The translations under genes were made by a program, and so were the position numbers. The notes beneath the pieces are model-generated. The model had not been told where the DNA came from, did no database searches, and saw only the letters and a list, made by a program, of their open reading frames with translations. 64,000 nucleotides of DNA from CADEED01 sp043747875 (lineage in GTDB: Bacteria > Pseudomonadota > Gammaproteobacteria > Steroidobacterales > Steroidobacteraceae): contig JAYTOI010000029.1 in NCBI GenBank assembly GCA_043747875.1, forward strand, positions 23,047 through 87,046, read 5' to 3'. Of the stretch, positions 52,594 to 61,914 are shown piece after piece. How positions within the stretch are numbered: position 1 is the stretch's first letter; every line of letters begins with the position of its first letter.

Positions 52594-52627
52594 GGCCGAT
52601 CTGTTCTCGCGAGAATAGATCTGTCCC
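52594..52627. repeat. Intergenic palindromic element, copy 2
   Basis: GGCCGATCTGTTCTC and its inverted partner GAGAATAGATCTGTC meet at TTCTCGCGAGAA, pairing 12 of 15 positions. It fills the gap between two convergent stops. It resembles the element at 46789-46854 and could act as a two-way terminator. Confidence 0.6.
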
Positions 52628-52628
52628 G

Positions 52629-53090
52629 CTACATCGGCTGGAGGTCCGGGCCGCGCAGCCCCACGAGCACCGCTTCGCCACTGGCGCGGTCGATGCGAAA
52701 TTCCCCGAACCGGGCGCCGCCGTAGCGGTCGGCCGAGCCTTCTTCGAAGAAGTACGCGTTCGTGCCCAGCCACACGAGGCCATTGCGCACGCGATAACGA
52801 ATGCGCAACCCCGCCGCACTCGCATCGGGGTTCAGCGTGGCCACGCCGCGCGCGTCGACCAGCAGCGGCGCGCTGCCGCTCGCCTCGCTGTCGATGGCAT
52901 CGGCCAGCGCGAACCGCAGCGCCATGTAATCTCCTTGCATGAGCGAGCGCGGATCGACGGGCGCGAGCTCGAGGAAGATGCGCTCGCCCTGCGTCTTGAT
53001 GCGCTCCTTCGCGGCTATCGACCAGTTGACGCCGCCGAGCACTACGAGCGCCGCGACGGCGGCGACGATGCGCGCGGACCGCGGCGTCAT
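52629..53090 (-). CDS. GDYXXLXY-domain protein
   Basis: The 153-residue protein (ATG 53090) has an N-terminal membrane helix and the family motif GDYMALRF, with LELAPVDPRSLMQ before it. Such proteins nearly always follow DUF2157 and DUF4401 genes, as here, with 4-bp overlaps. The three probably form a membrane complex of unknown function. The last gene of the operon. Confidence 0.9.
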   Translation of the reverse strand: MTPRSARIVAAVAALVVLGGVNWSIAAKERIKTQGERIFLELAPVDPRSLMQGDYMALRFALADAIDSEASGSAPLLVDARGVATLNPDASAAGLRIRYRVRNGLVWLGTNAYFFEEGSADRYGGARFGEFRIDRASGEAVLVGLRGPDLQPM

Positions 53091-54103
53091 TTGGCCGCTC
53101 GCGCGCGTAACCAGAATCCACCGCCCAGCACTGCGACGCCCAGCACCAGCATGATGGCGGACTTCGCCATTAGTGACGTTCCGTACTGGTAGTAGAACAA
53201 CGACAGCCGCAGCAACGCCGCAAAGATGGCGACGCCCAACAACCCAAAGCTGCGCAGTCGGAACGCGCAATGCGCCACGAGCAGCGTCAATGCGATGGAC
53301 AGCAGCGGAAAGAGCGACCACAGCGTGAGCGGATGGTTCTGGCTCTGCGCGAAGCTCGAGCCGAGCAGCGCCGTCCACAGCGGATCCGCCGAGAAGCCGG
53401 CGAGCGCGGCGCCGAGCAGCGCGCCCGTGAGCGCAGGTCGCGCGAAGACGCGCGCGCTACTCGCCATCCAGCGCGGCTCGCGCACCAGCAGCGTGATGAT
53501 GAGTGCGATGACCGGCGCCCAGGTCAGCAGCCAGCTTGCCGGCGTGGTCCAGATGCCGAACAGCGGTGCGCGCAGGTTTCCGTCGCCGTCGAAGAATGCG
53601 TCCACGCCGCGCCCGGGCCACAGCGCGAAGCGGATGAAATACGCCCACGCGACGCAGGCGAAGAACGTCGCGACGATGCGCGCGACCTTGTTGGGCATGA
53701 CGACGAACACCGCGCATTGCAGCGCGAACAGCGTCAGCGCCACGACCGTGATGGAGTGGATGTCCTCGAGGATGGCCGAGGCCAGCGCGAGCTGGCCCGC
53801 CATGGAGACCGCGAGCGCGAGCTGCTCGAGGAACACGGCGTTGCGGTCGATGAAGTACAACAGCCACGCGCCGGCGGTCAGCACGATTCCGACCGTGAGG
53901 ATTTCGCCGGTGGTGTCCGGCCGCAAGAGCACGCCGATGAACAACAGCAGCAGCAGGCCGGAAACCCAGCCCGCCATGCCCTGAACCAGCGTGATGAACC
54001 ACGGCCGGTCCTGCGGTTCGTCCTGCGGTGGCGGCTCGCGGTCGTCGATGATCTGCGCCGCGCGCATGGCGTCCAGCAACCCGGGCACGGTGGCTGGCGT
54101 CAT
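53087..54103 (-). CDS. DUF4401 membrane protein
   Basis: I chose ATG 54103 (338 residues), which overlaps the DUF2157 stop by 4 bp (ATGA). After a 35-residue polar start there are about ten membrane helices. The frame upstream of 54103 runs inside the DUF2157 gene. It is the second gene of the conserved DUF2157/DUF4401/GDYXXLXY operon. Confidence 0.9.
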   Translation of the reverse strand: MTPATVPGLLDAMRAAQIIDDREPPPQDEPQDRPWFITLVQGMAGWVSGLLLLLFIGVLLRPDTTGEILTVGIVLTAGAWLLYFIDRNAVFLEQLALAVSMAGQLALASAILEDIHSITVVALTLFALQCAVFVVMPNKVARIVATFFACVAWAYFIRFALWPGRGVDAFFDGDGNLRAPLFGIWTTPASWLLTWAPVIALIITLLVREPRWMASSARVFARPALTGALLGAALAGFSADPLWTALLGSSFAQSQNHPLTLWSLFPLLSIALTLLVAHCAFRLRSFGLLGVAIFAALLRLSLFYYQYGTSLMAKSAIMLVLGVAVLGGGFWLRARAAK

Positions 54104-55110
54104 GGCGCGCGCTCCGCGCGCCACCGGCGATGTAGATAGACCAGCATCCTGCCGGCGAGCGTCGACGCACCGATGAGCCACAGCGCCATCAGCAGCAACA
54201 GGCCCTCGTTCAGGGACTTGAATGCGCGCGGGATCAGGCAGGTGACGATGATGATCGCGGCGGTGCCGGCCAGCACCAGCGCAAAGACGTCGCGGCGTTC
54301 GCGCAGCGCGGCCGCGACCGGAATCGCCAGCGCGATCAGCGTGCCGAAGAACGCCAACGCAGGCGGCTCGTGACGATACGAGTCGAACCCCTGCACCGCC
54401 GCCCGCACGCCGAGCCACGTGACGAACAGCATCGCGAAGAACACCAGCAGCCGCTGCACCCAGTCCGGCACCGCGGCCAGTGTCCATTTCCGCAGCACCA
54501 TCCACAGCGCCAGGTTCACGAACGCGGCCGTGAGCAAGACGGGCGCCAGACCGAGGTGGCGGTTGTCGAACAGCGTCCAGAGCATGCCGCCCTGCGGCTG
54601 CCAGCCGCAATAGAGCAGCAGCGCGGCGTTGAGGACCAGCGCCCAGGCGGCGGAGGCGACGGCCCAGCTCGCGGCGATGGCGAGCGGCAGGCCTAACAAG
54701 GCCCACGCGAGGAACAGCTCGTAGACGTCCGCGCCCGTCTGGTACGTCTGGCCGAAGAGTGCCAGCAACGCACCCGTTGCGACGAACGCGAGGAACAGCG
54801 CGCCGCGGCCCGTGAATCGCGGCGGCGGCCAGGCGAGCGCCACCGCGACGCAACCGAGGAGAAACGCCTCGACGAGCGCGAATCGGCCGAAGACGGCGAA
54901 GCGGCTCCAGTTGGCGGCAACGAAGAACACCAACGCGCTGGCCAGCGAGAGGATGCCGCCGTAGCGCAGGCATCGCGCGACGAAGTCGAGGCCGGCGGCG
55001 CGTGAGGGACGCGCGTCCGCGAGGTCGAGCATGCGCAGCGTGTCGTCCGGAGAAAGCGAGTAGAACGCCGCGAGGCGGTCGAGCTCGTCGCGTTTGAGCG
55101 TTCCGGACAT
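54100..55110 (-). CDS. DUF2157 membrane protein
   Basis: The ATG at 55110 (MSGTLKRDELDRLAAFYSLSP) gives 336 residues. The first 50 residues are the soluble DUF2157 helix bundle, and about ten membrane helices follow, including LFGQTYQTGADVYELF, a family hallmark. It is the first gene of the three-gene operon. It diverges from the lactonase-fold gene at 55217. Confidence 0.9.
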   Translation of the reverse strand: MSGTLKRDELDRLAAFYSLSPDDTLRMLDLADARPSRAAGLDFVARCLRYGGILSLASALVFFVAANWSRFAVFGRFALVEAFLLGCVAVALAWPPPRFTGRGALFLAFVATGALLALFGQTYQTGADVYELFLAWALLGLPLAIAASWAVASAAWALVLNAALLLYCGWQPQGGMLWTLFDNRHLGLAPVLLTAAFVNLALWMVLRKWTLAAVPDWVQRLLVFFAMLFVTWLGVRAAVQGFDSYRHEPPALAFFGTLIALAIPVAAALRERRDVFALVLAGTAAIIIVTCLIPRAFKSLNEGLLLLMALWLIGASTLAGRMLVYLHRRWRAERAP

Positions 55111-55216
55111 CCGGGCGAGTATAGACACCACCTCACTACCGTGCAGGTTTGCGTGCGCTGCGAGCGCACCGGCACGGATATCGATGCCGGCGGTTGGGTT
55201 GTGGCATCCTTGCGCG

Positions 55217-56326
55217 ATGAACAGCACCTTCCTGCGGCGCGCCGCGCTCGTCCTCTTACTCACTAACACCCTCGCCATGGCCAAGAACTCGCTCGTCTAC
55301 ATCGCCACGCAGAATCCGGAAAAAATGGGCATCACTGCGGCGGAATTCGACTCCGCCACCGGCAGGCTGTCCGCGCCGAAGATGGTCGTGGAGACGCGCG
55401 ATCCCGCACACTTCACCGTGACGGCGGATGGCAGGCACCTGTACATGTGCAACACCGGCACCCCCGGCGGCGTGAGCGCGTTCGCGGTCGACAGGAAAGC
55501 CGGCGGACTGAAGCTGCTCAACTACAAGGAATCGAAAGGCCGCGGGCCGAGCTACATCAGCGTCGATGGCAGCGGCAAATACGTGCTCGACGCGAACTAC
55601 GGCGGCGGGTTCGTCGAGATCCATTCGTTGACGAAGGACGGCTCGCTCGATCAGCAGACCGCGTTCGTGCAGCACATCGGCTCGAGCGTGCATCCGCGGC
55701 AGACGAAGCCGTTCGCGCACTGGATCCGCACCGATCCGTCCAACCGCTTCGCGCTGGTGGCCGATCTCGGCATGGACCAGGTGGTGGTGTACCGATTCGA
55801 TGCGAAGACGGGCAAGGTGGTGCCGCACGATACGCCGTTCACGAAAGTGCCGGGCGGCATGGGCCCGCGGCACCTGGCGTTCCACCCTAACAAGAAATGG
55901 GTGTATGCGGTCGCGGAGCTGGCGAATCAGGTCATGGCGTTCAACTGGGATGCGAAGGCCGGCACGCTGACGCAGTTCCAGACCGTGAAGACGCTGGCGG
56001 ATGGGTTCGCCGACCCGAGCACCGCGGCGGAAATCGCCGTGCATGCGAATGGCAAGTTCCTGTACGCGTCGAATCGCGGCGAGGATTCGCTGGTGACGTA
56101 TGCCATCGATGCGAAGTCGGGCGAGCTCACGTTCAAGCAGCGCGTGTCGTCGCGCGGCAAGGTGCCGCGCTATTTCAGCTTCGACCCCACGAACAGGTGG
56201 TTGTTAGTCAGCAACCAGGATGGCGCGAACGTGTCCGTGTTCGGCGTGGATGCGAAGACCGGCGAGCTGACGCCGGCGGGAGAGCCGGTGGCGTTGGTGA
56301 AGCCGATGGCGGTGGTCTTTCCGTAG
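55217..56326 (+). CDS. Exported lactonase-fold (beta-propeller) protein
   Basis: The ATG at 55217 starts a signal peptide (ALVLLLTNTLAMA), giving 369 residues. The rest is a seven-bladed propeller of the 6-phosphogluconolactonase type (GPSYISVDGSGKYVLDANYGGG, GPRHLAFHPNKKWVYAVAE, VPRYFSFDPTNRWLLVSNQDGANV). The cytosolic enzyme hydrolyses 6-phosphogluconolactone, but the signal peptide here points to another, periplasmic lactone or a scaffold role. It ends at a 38-bp inverted repeat shared with the convergent gene. Confidence 0.88.
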   Translation: MNSTFLRRAALVLLLTNTLAMAKNSLVYIATQNPEKMGITAAEFDSATGRLSAPKMVVETRDPAHFTVTADGRHLYMCNTGTPGGVSAFAVDRKAGGLKLLNYKESKGRGPSYISVDGSGKYVLDANYGGGFVEIHSLTKDGSLDQQTAFVQHIGSSVHPRQTKPFAHWIRTDPSNRFALVADLGMDQVVVYRFDAKTGKVVPHDTPFTKVPGGMGPRHLAFHPNKKWVYAVAELANQVMAFNWDAKAGTLTQFQTVKTLADGFADPSTAAEIAVHANGKFLYASNRGEDSLVTYAIDAKSGELTFKQRVSSRGKVPRYFSFDPTNRWLLVSNQDGANVSVFGVDAKTGELTPAGEPVALVKPMAVVFP

Positions 56327-56433
56327 AGAGGTGGTGCCGGGGAAGGAATCTCGGGAAAACTCGTGCACTGCGTGATGCCAGCGATGCATTGAAAGCGAGT
56401 TTTCCCGAGATTCCTTCCCCGGCACCACCTCTC
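56326..56433. terminator. 38-bp perfect inverted repeat between convergent genes
   Basis: Arms 56326-56363 and 56396-56433 are perfect inverted repeats of 38 bp with a 32-base loop. The left arm begins at the last base of the lactonase-fold stop codon, and the right arm ends 7 bases before the hydrolase stop. It probably stops transcription from both sides. The length is far beyond a normal terminator. Confidence 0.75.
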
Positions 56434-56440
56434 CTCTCGT

Positions 56441-57517
56441 TTACGGCTTGAGCCACTTTACGAACCAGGCCACGCCCGCATCGATGTTCTCGGGATTCAC
56501 GCGATGCCCCGTGTTCTCCTGCAGCACGAACGAGAACTTGTCGCTCGCATTCGCCGCGCGGTACGCCGCCTCGGCGGCACGCACCGCCAGCCGCACCCCC
56601 GCGATCGGCGTATTCGCGTCCGAATCGCTGTTCACCACCAGCAGCGGACGCGGCGCGATCAACGGCAGCATCGCGGGCCCGTCGAACTGCGCGTCGATGC
56701 CCGGCACCACGCGCGCGTAGAACTCGCGCACGAACTCCACTTCACGCGGCGACTTGCCCGCTTCCTTCGCGGCCTCGGTGAAGCCGTCCTCGATGGTCAG
56801 CACGCGCGCGCGCCACGCGCCATTGTCGAGCGCCCACTTGAAGCTCTGCACGCCGATGTACGACACGGCCGCGGCCACGCGCGGATCCGCCGCGGCGGTG
56901 AGATAGGTCTCGATGCCGCCCTTCGAGAAGCCCGTGAGGCCGATGCGCACGGGGTCCACATCCTTGCGCGTGATTAGATAGTCGATCAGCCGCATCACGT
57001 CCCAGACGGTGTCGTAGTAGAACGGATGGCCCTCGCCGCTCTTGAACGCGAGCGCCACAGCGTTGTTGTAGGCGATGGCACCGCCGCCCATTTCCGTGCG
57101 CTCGCCATGGAAGCGCCCGTCGATGGCCACGCCGATGAATCCTGCGTCGGTGGCCTTCGTGATGAACTGCGCGACGTCACCGGCTTCCTTGACGCCGCCG
57201 GTGCCGTGCAGCGCGATGACCACCGGCCGCCGGCCCTTGAATTGCTTCGCATCGGGGAACTGCACGACGCCCGGGACGCGCTCGCGGTCGTTGGACGAGA
57301 ACCACAGATGCGACCGCTTCGAGCCGTCCATGGTCAGCAGTGGGTGCAGGTCCGCTTTTGCGTCCACGCGCGGCCGGTCCAGGACCTTCAGGAATTCCGT
57401 GCGCGTCTGGTTCTCGGACTGGGCCGGAGCCTGGTCCGCGAACGAGGCGGATGCGAGCAGCGCGCCCAGCGCAACCACCCATTTAAAATTTATGCCCTTC
57501 GAGATGTTCATGAACAT
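56441..57517 (-). CDS. Secreted alpha/beta hydrolase
   Basis: The ATG at 57517 has GGAG 8 bases upstream and a signal peptide ending ASA (about residue 24). The 358-residue protein has the oxyanion motif ALHGTGG, the nucleophile Ser in GFSKGG, the likely acid Asp in VNSDSDANTP and the His in NTGHRV. It fits the dienelactone-hydrolase/acetyl-xylan-esterase type fold. Substrate unknown. Confidence 0.88.
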   Translation of the reverse strand: MFMNISKGINFKWVVALGALLASASFADQAPAQSENQTRTEFLKVLDRPRVDAKADLHPLLTMDGSKRSHLWFSSNDRERVPGVVQFPDAKQFKGRRPVVIALHGTGGVKEAGDVAQFITKATDAGFIGVAIDGRFHGERTEMGGGAIAYNNAVALAFKSGEGHPFYYDTVWDVMRLIDYLITRKDVDPVRIGLTGFSKGGIETYLTAAADPRVAAAVSYIGVQSFKWALDNGAWRARVLTIEDGFTEAAKEAGKSPREVEFVREFYARVVPGIDAQFDGPAMLPLIAPRPLLVVNSDSDANTPIAGVRLAVRAAEAAYRAANASDKFSFVLQENTGHRVNPENIDAGVAWFVKWLKP

Positions 57518-57599
57518 TCCGTGTTCTCCAACGGTAAAAAATGGACTCAGGCCCGAGACAACCGGCAGTACGGTCCGAACGTGTACGGCGTGATCATCG

Positions 57600-57935
57600 T
57601 CAGTCCTCGATCTGGATCAGCTTCTGGCGACCCGTGGTGCCGGTCTTGATGCGCACGCGCGCCCTGGCCAGCCCGAAGTGATTCGCGACCAACGCCACTA
57701 CGGCTGCATTCGCCTTGCCGTCCACGGGCGACGCCTTGACGGACGCCACATAGGTGCCGTCGTCGAGCGCAGCGAACGATTCCAGCCGCGCGCGCGGCTT
57801 GACCTTGAGGCGAATGATTTTCAGGAGACCCCCATGCGGGATTATGCATGGAGTGGTGCCGGAGGGGTTCTCGGGGTTGCTCGAGGTCACCCGGATCCGA
57901 GCGAGGAGCGGATGACCACGCCAGGACTGACGCAT
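57600..57935 (-). CDS. DUF167 (YggU-type) protein
   Basis: The family match runs from about 57821 to the stop: IRLKVKPRARLESF, DGTYVASVKASPVDGKANAAVVALVANHF and KTGTTGRQKLIQIED. The first in-frame ATG is at 57935, which would add about 38 residues not seen in the family. A non-ATG start near 57815-57830 (CTG or ATT) is possible. The function of DUF167 is unknown. Confidence 0.75.
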   Translation of the reverse strand: MRQSWRGHPLLARIRVTSSNPENPSGTTPCIIPHGGLLKIIRLKVKPRARLESFAALDDGTYVASVKASPVDGKANAAVVALVANHFGLARARVRIKTGTTGRQKLIQIED

Positions 57936-58084
57936 CGAGCTCCACCACAGGCCACGGTGTGGTGGTTGCTGGTGCCGTCCGCGCACGCCCCGATCCACTG
58001 TGGAAAGGTGCGGAGCGGGCGAGGCACCACGGTGTCATCGGGGGCGTTGAGACACCGCGGCGCCGGCCCACTCCATAGAAAAAA

Positions 58085-58786
58085 TCAGAACAACCGCGCG
58101 GCTCCGGCTTCGAGCAATGCGTGCGCGGCGTCGGCAAACGTGCGACCGAGATCGCGATCACGCCCACTCACCGCGGCTTGCTGGAACTGCGTCCCCATGA
58201 CGACAAAGTCCGCGCCGCTCAGCGTCTCGCTGAACCAGTGGGGCGCGGGCCAGGGGAATGGCCAGCGGATCTTGAAACCGTTGCAGCACAGCTCGTCGAC
58301 GAAACCCGCGACGCGGCTGGCCACCAGAAGATTGCCGGGCTCGCCCGAGGGACGCGGCAGCAGGTCCGCGATCTCCGCGACCAGCGTCATGCGCTCTGTG
58401 AATTCCTGCACGACGGCGGCGAGGAAGGCCGACTTCGGTGGCAGCGGCTGGGGATTCAGCGCCACTTGAGCGGACGGATCGCCGCCGATGACATCCCAGA
58501 TTTCCGGATGCTTCTGCGCGATGACGCGCCACAGATCGGTACCGGCACCGGTGCCGAGCACGGCACGCTCCAGCGCCCGGCGCATGTACGGATCGAGCGG
58601 TCCGGGTGGCGTCTCGGGGCCATCCGGGTTCGCGTAGCCGGTCGTCAACTGGCTCATGAGGGCGGTCAACGCGCGGGCCGAGAGATTCTTCGACGGCGCG
58701 CGGGTCCCCGATTGGGCCGGCGCCTGGCCGGAAGACTGACCCGAAGATTGGGCCGATGCGTTGCTGCGATGCGCGGAGACGTTCAT
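58085..58786 (-). CDS. Uncharacterised protein with ALNPQPLPP motif
   Basis: The 233-residue protein starts with a Ser/Gln-rich low-complexity segment (about 35 residues). The conserved part has VALNPQPLPPKSAF, a motif I have seen in uncharacterised bacterial proteins. A Trp/Pro-rich segment (IRWPFPWPAPHWF) and an Ala-rich C-terminus follow. No signal or membrane helix is evident. Function unknown. Confidence 0.7.
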   Translation of the reverse strand: MNVSAHRSNASAQSSGQSSGQAPAQSGTRAPSKNLSARALTALMSQLTTGYANPDGPETPPGPLDPYMRRALERAVLGTGAGTDLWRVIAQKHPEIWDVIGGDPSAQVALNPQPLPPKSAFLAAVVQEFTERMTLVAEIADLLPRPSGEPGNLLVASRVAGFVDELCCNGFKIRWPFPWPAPHWFSETLSGADFVVMGTQFQQAAVSGRDRDLGRTFADAAHALLEAGAARLF

Positions 58787-58937
58787 TCTTTGCCCTCCCT
58801 TCGTGTGACCCTTCTGGTTTCGCGGCCCGGAAACTGACGTCCCTAACGGTCCAAATCGATGGACTTAGGCTGATCCGGAGCTGACTTGTCTATGATTCGC
58901 CCCCAGGGTGTCCGGGAAGGGTTCTGCCGGAAGGTGC

Positions 58938-61220
58938 ATGGACAAACGCGTCGCAAATTTTGACGGCTGGCGAGTCGAATTCGATTCGGGGGAAATATCG
59001 AAGGACGGGAAAACTCACCGCCTTCCGGATCAGCCATTACAGATTCTGGAAGAACTGGTCACGCGGCCCGGCGAGGTCGTCACGCGTGAGCAGTTGATCG
59101 CGCGCCTGTGGCCCACCGGCGTGGTCGAGTTCGATTCGAGCCTCAACAGCGCCATGCGCAAGCTGCGCATCGCGCTCGGCGACGACGCCGACACGCCTCG
59201 TTATATAGAGACGCTGCCGCGCAAGGGCTACCGGTTCGTCGGCCAACTCGAGCCCGAGCCTCCGGCCGCCCGCATCCCCTCGCTGCCCACCGAATACATC
59301 CCCACGTCCTTCGAAACCGGCGCCGTCATCGGCCGGCGCGCGTCGGACCGGCGCGCTCCGTACCGTCGGCTGGCGCTCGGCCTGGGCAGCATCTTCGTGG
59401 CCATCGTGCTCGCCGTGGTTGCCTGGCACCTGCCAGCCGGCCATTGGTTCGGTGCGCCGACACCGTCGCGCGCGGACCTGCCCACGGTCGTAGTGCTGCC
59501 GTTGCGGGACATGAGCGTCGATGGCGGCCAGCAGCCGCTGTGCGATGGGCTGACCGAAGAGCTGTCGAACTGGCTGGCGCACATCCCGAATCTGAACGTG
59601 GTAGCACGCACTTCGGCGTTCGCGTTCAAGGGCAAGGACGCCGACGTGCGCGACATCGGCCGCGCGCTCGGCGCGACGCACGTGCTCGAGGGCTCGCTGC
59701 GCCGCTCGGAAGGTCGGCTGCGCATCACCGTGCAGTTGATCGAGGCGGAGAAAGGCCTGCACCTCTGGTCGCGCTCGTTCGACATGCCGATCGGCGACAT
59801 CTTCACCATCGAGGACACGGTGTCGCGCGCGGTGGCCGAGGCACTGCACCTGGAGCTCGCGGCGGACACCGACGAACGCTGGAGCGCGCGCCAGCCGGTC
59901 GCCGGCCAGGGCGTCACCGAGGCGTACGAGTACTATCTACTCGGGCGCGCTCGGCAGCGGCTGCGCACGGCCGAAGACAACAAGAAGGCCGTGGATTATT
60001 TCCGACGCGCGGTCGCGATCGAGCCCGACTACGCGCTGGCGCTGGTGGGGCTGTCCGAGTCGCTGCTCAATGGACTGTCGCTGAACCACACGCCGCTCGA
60101 GGACGTCACGATCGAAGTGGAGCCGCTGATCAATCGTGCGCTCGCCATCGACCCGAAGCTCGCGGACGCGCTGGCGGTGGAGGGCTGGCTGCGCACCGAG
60201 CAATCCCGCTACGACGAGGCCCTGCCGTTGCTGCAGCAGGCCACGTCCGCGAACCCCAACGATGCGTCGAGCCACCGATTCCTCGGCGATCTGTACGACC
60301 GGCGCGCGAACCCTGTCAAAGCGCTCGAGCACTACTCCATCTCGGCGCGCCTCGATCCGATGGATTTCCTGCCGCACGTGTTCCGCTGCATGACGCTGCC
60401 GGATCTCGGCGATTTCGCAGAGGCCGAGAAGGCCTGCGGACGCGCCCGCGCGCTGGTGCCGGAGAACTCCTGGGGACCGCTCGCCACCTCGTGGCTGGCG
60501 CGCGCACAGGGCGAGACCCGCGCGGCGCTGGAGTGGATCGAGCGCGCGCGCACGCTCGATCCGGCGAACGCGAATCTCGCCAAAGAGAAGATTGCGCTGC
60601 TGCTGGCGCAGGGCGACACCGGTGAGGCGCGCGCGGTGCTGGCCACGCTGCCGGCCGACTCCGGCTTCGCGGCGCTGACGCGCGAGGCGGAAGTGGAGTT
60701 CGCCGCGGGCGGTGCGGCCGTGTTGAAAGCCTGGTTGGGCGCGCACGAGGCGCGGCAGAAGGCGGCGACAGGCGCGGAGCTCAGCGAATTGGCGCGCCTG
60801 CAGTTCCTCGCCGGCGACGCCGCCGGCGCGCGCGCCACCCTGGCGCATGCGCAGCGCGTGTTGCCGTCGCTGACCGGCGATCTGTACGACGGCAGCCAGG
60901 TGCGTTTCGAGTATTCGCCCGCCGTGCTGCACGCCGCGGTCGAACTCGCGGGTGGCGGCGATCGGCAGAAGGCGATGAAGCTGCTGGCGGATCTCGACGC
61001 CATGCTGGCCACGTACCAGAAGAACGGCGGCACGCACTACGGCCTCTATCTACTGCGCGCCCAATCGCTGGCGCTGCAGGGGCAGAAGGACGCCGCGGCC
61101 GCGCAGCTCGAACAGGCGCGCGAGCACGGCTGGCGCGGCGCCTGGCTGGCGGCGCGCGAACCCTATCTCGCGGGCGTTGCCCTCCCCGCCGACAAAAAGC
61201 CGGCGGAGCAGAAGAAGTGA
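58938..61220 (+). CDS. CadC-type regulator with TolB-like and TPR domains
   Basis: I chose ATG 58938 (MDKRVANFDGWRV), with GGAAGG upstream, giving 760 residues. An OmpR-type winged helix (about 1-95; EQLIARLWPTG, NSAMRKLRIALGDD, YIETLPRKGYRFVG) is followed by one membrane helix (about 142-163). The periplasmic part has a TolB/FlgO-like domain (about 180-290; VLPLRDMS, GLTEELSNWLAH, ATHVLEGSLRR, RSFDMPIGDIF) and TPR repeats to the end. Such proteins sense the envelope and regulate neighbouring genes. The adjacent minus-strand peptide gene is one candidate target. Confidence 0.92.
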   Translation: MDKRVANFDGWRVEFDSGEISKDGKTHRLPDQPLQILEELVTRPGEVVTREQLIARLWPTGVVEFDSSLNSAMRKLRIALGDDADTPRYIETLPRKGYRFVGQLEPEPPAARIPSLPTEYIPTSFETGAVIGRRASDRRAPYRRLALGLGSIFVAIVLAVVAWHLPAGHWFGAPTPSRADLPTVVVLPLRDMSVDGGQQPLCDGLTEELSNWLAHIPNLNVVARTSAFAFKGKDADVRDIGRALGATHVLEGSLRRSEGRLRITVQLIEAEKGLHLWSRSFDMPIGDIFTIEDTVSRAVAEALHLELAADTDERWSARQPVAGQGVTEAYEYYLLGRARQRLRTAEDNKKAVDYFRRAVAIEPDYALALVGLSESLLNGLSLNHTPLEDVTIEVEPLINRALAIDPKLADALAVEGWLRTEQSRYDEALPLLQQATSANPNDASSHRFLGDLYDRRANPVKALEHYSISARLDPMDFLPHVFRCMTLPDLGDFAEAEKACGRARALVPENSWGPLATSWLARAQGETRAALEWIERARTLDPANANLAKEKIALLLAQGDTGEARAVLATLPADSGFAALTREAEVEFAAGGAAVLKAWLGAHEARQKAATGAELSELARLQFLAGDAAGARATLAHAQRVLPSLTGDLYDGSQVRFEYSPAVLHAAVELAGGGDRQKAMKLLADLDAMLATYQKNGGTHYGLYLLRAQSLALQGQKDAAAAQLEQAREHGWRGAWLAAREPYLAGVALPADKKPAEQKK

Positions 61221-61264
61221 TATCGAAGAAACGGCGCGGAGACTCCAGGCGTCTCCGCACGGCT

Positions 61265-61450
61265 TCAATTCACTTTCGGCGGAGGCTTGGTGCCCGGACC
61301 ACCATTGGTGCTCGGGTCATCGTCGCGCGGTAGGGAACGCTTGATGGGCGGTTTGACGCCCGGTCCGCCATTGGTGTCTTCATCACCGCCGGTATTCGCC
61401 GGATCGGTCGGATCGATCGGGTCGAGTACGGTTTCTGCTGTGCCTGCCAT
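61265..61450 (-). CDS. 61-residue Pro/Gly-rich peptide with two internal repeats
   Basis: The ATG at 61450 has AAAGGGGA upstream. The peptide has two copies of TNGGPG-x-KPP (residues 26-35 and 48-57) and acidic spacers, and no Cys or signal peptide. It converges on the CadC-type regulator gene. It could be a RiPP precursor, but no modification enzyme is present in the window, so the role is open. Confidence 0.6.
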   Translation of the reverse strand: MAGTAETVLDPIDPTDPANTGGDEDTNGGPGVKPPIKRSLPRDDDPSTNGGPGTKPPPKVN

Positions 61451-61914
61451 GGTCTTCCCCTTTAGTTGTCCATCGCCCCCGCGCGGTTGTACGCCCGTTG
61501 GGTTGTAGGAGGCAAGCCGCGGGATTCGGGGAGGCCGCGTTTCGTGAAAAAGTGCCGGTACGGAACGTCTTGGCGCGGCTCGTGCCAGAAGGTCGCCCGT
61601 GGAGCCAAAGCTTGGTTTGAACGAATTCGACTCAGAACAGGGCGCGCAGGTCAATGGTCACGATTCAATCACGGCTAATCGAAACGCTTTTCGATTTCAC
61701 CGATCCCTGCGGGTCCGTTTCCACCTCACAAGTCACCATGTCGAAAAACGCCGCGGGAAAATAGAAGCTATACCAACCCTCGAAGATGTAGGAAACCCCT
61801 TCGTCATTCGCGCGCTTCGGCGCGATCGAGATATTTGTGTTCGGCTCGATCCCGTCGCAAAACCGCGTCGCGCTACCAACGAGGACGCCCACAACTGCAA
61901 CGGGAGGAAAATGT
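61451..61914. other. Accessory region with no clear gene
   Basis: Lower GC than the surroundings. A minus-strand frame (61665-62036; YIFEGWYSFYFPAAFFDM) runs over the BrnT remnant and has no known match. The 5' part of a BrnT gene should lie here but cannot be found in any frame. Confidence 0.4.
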
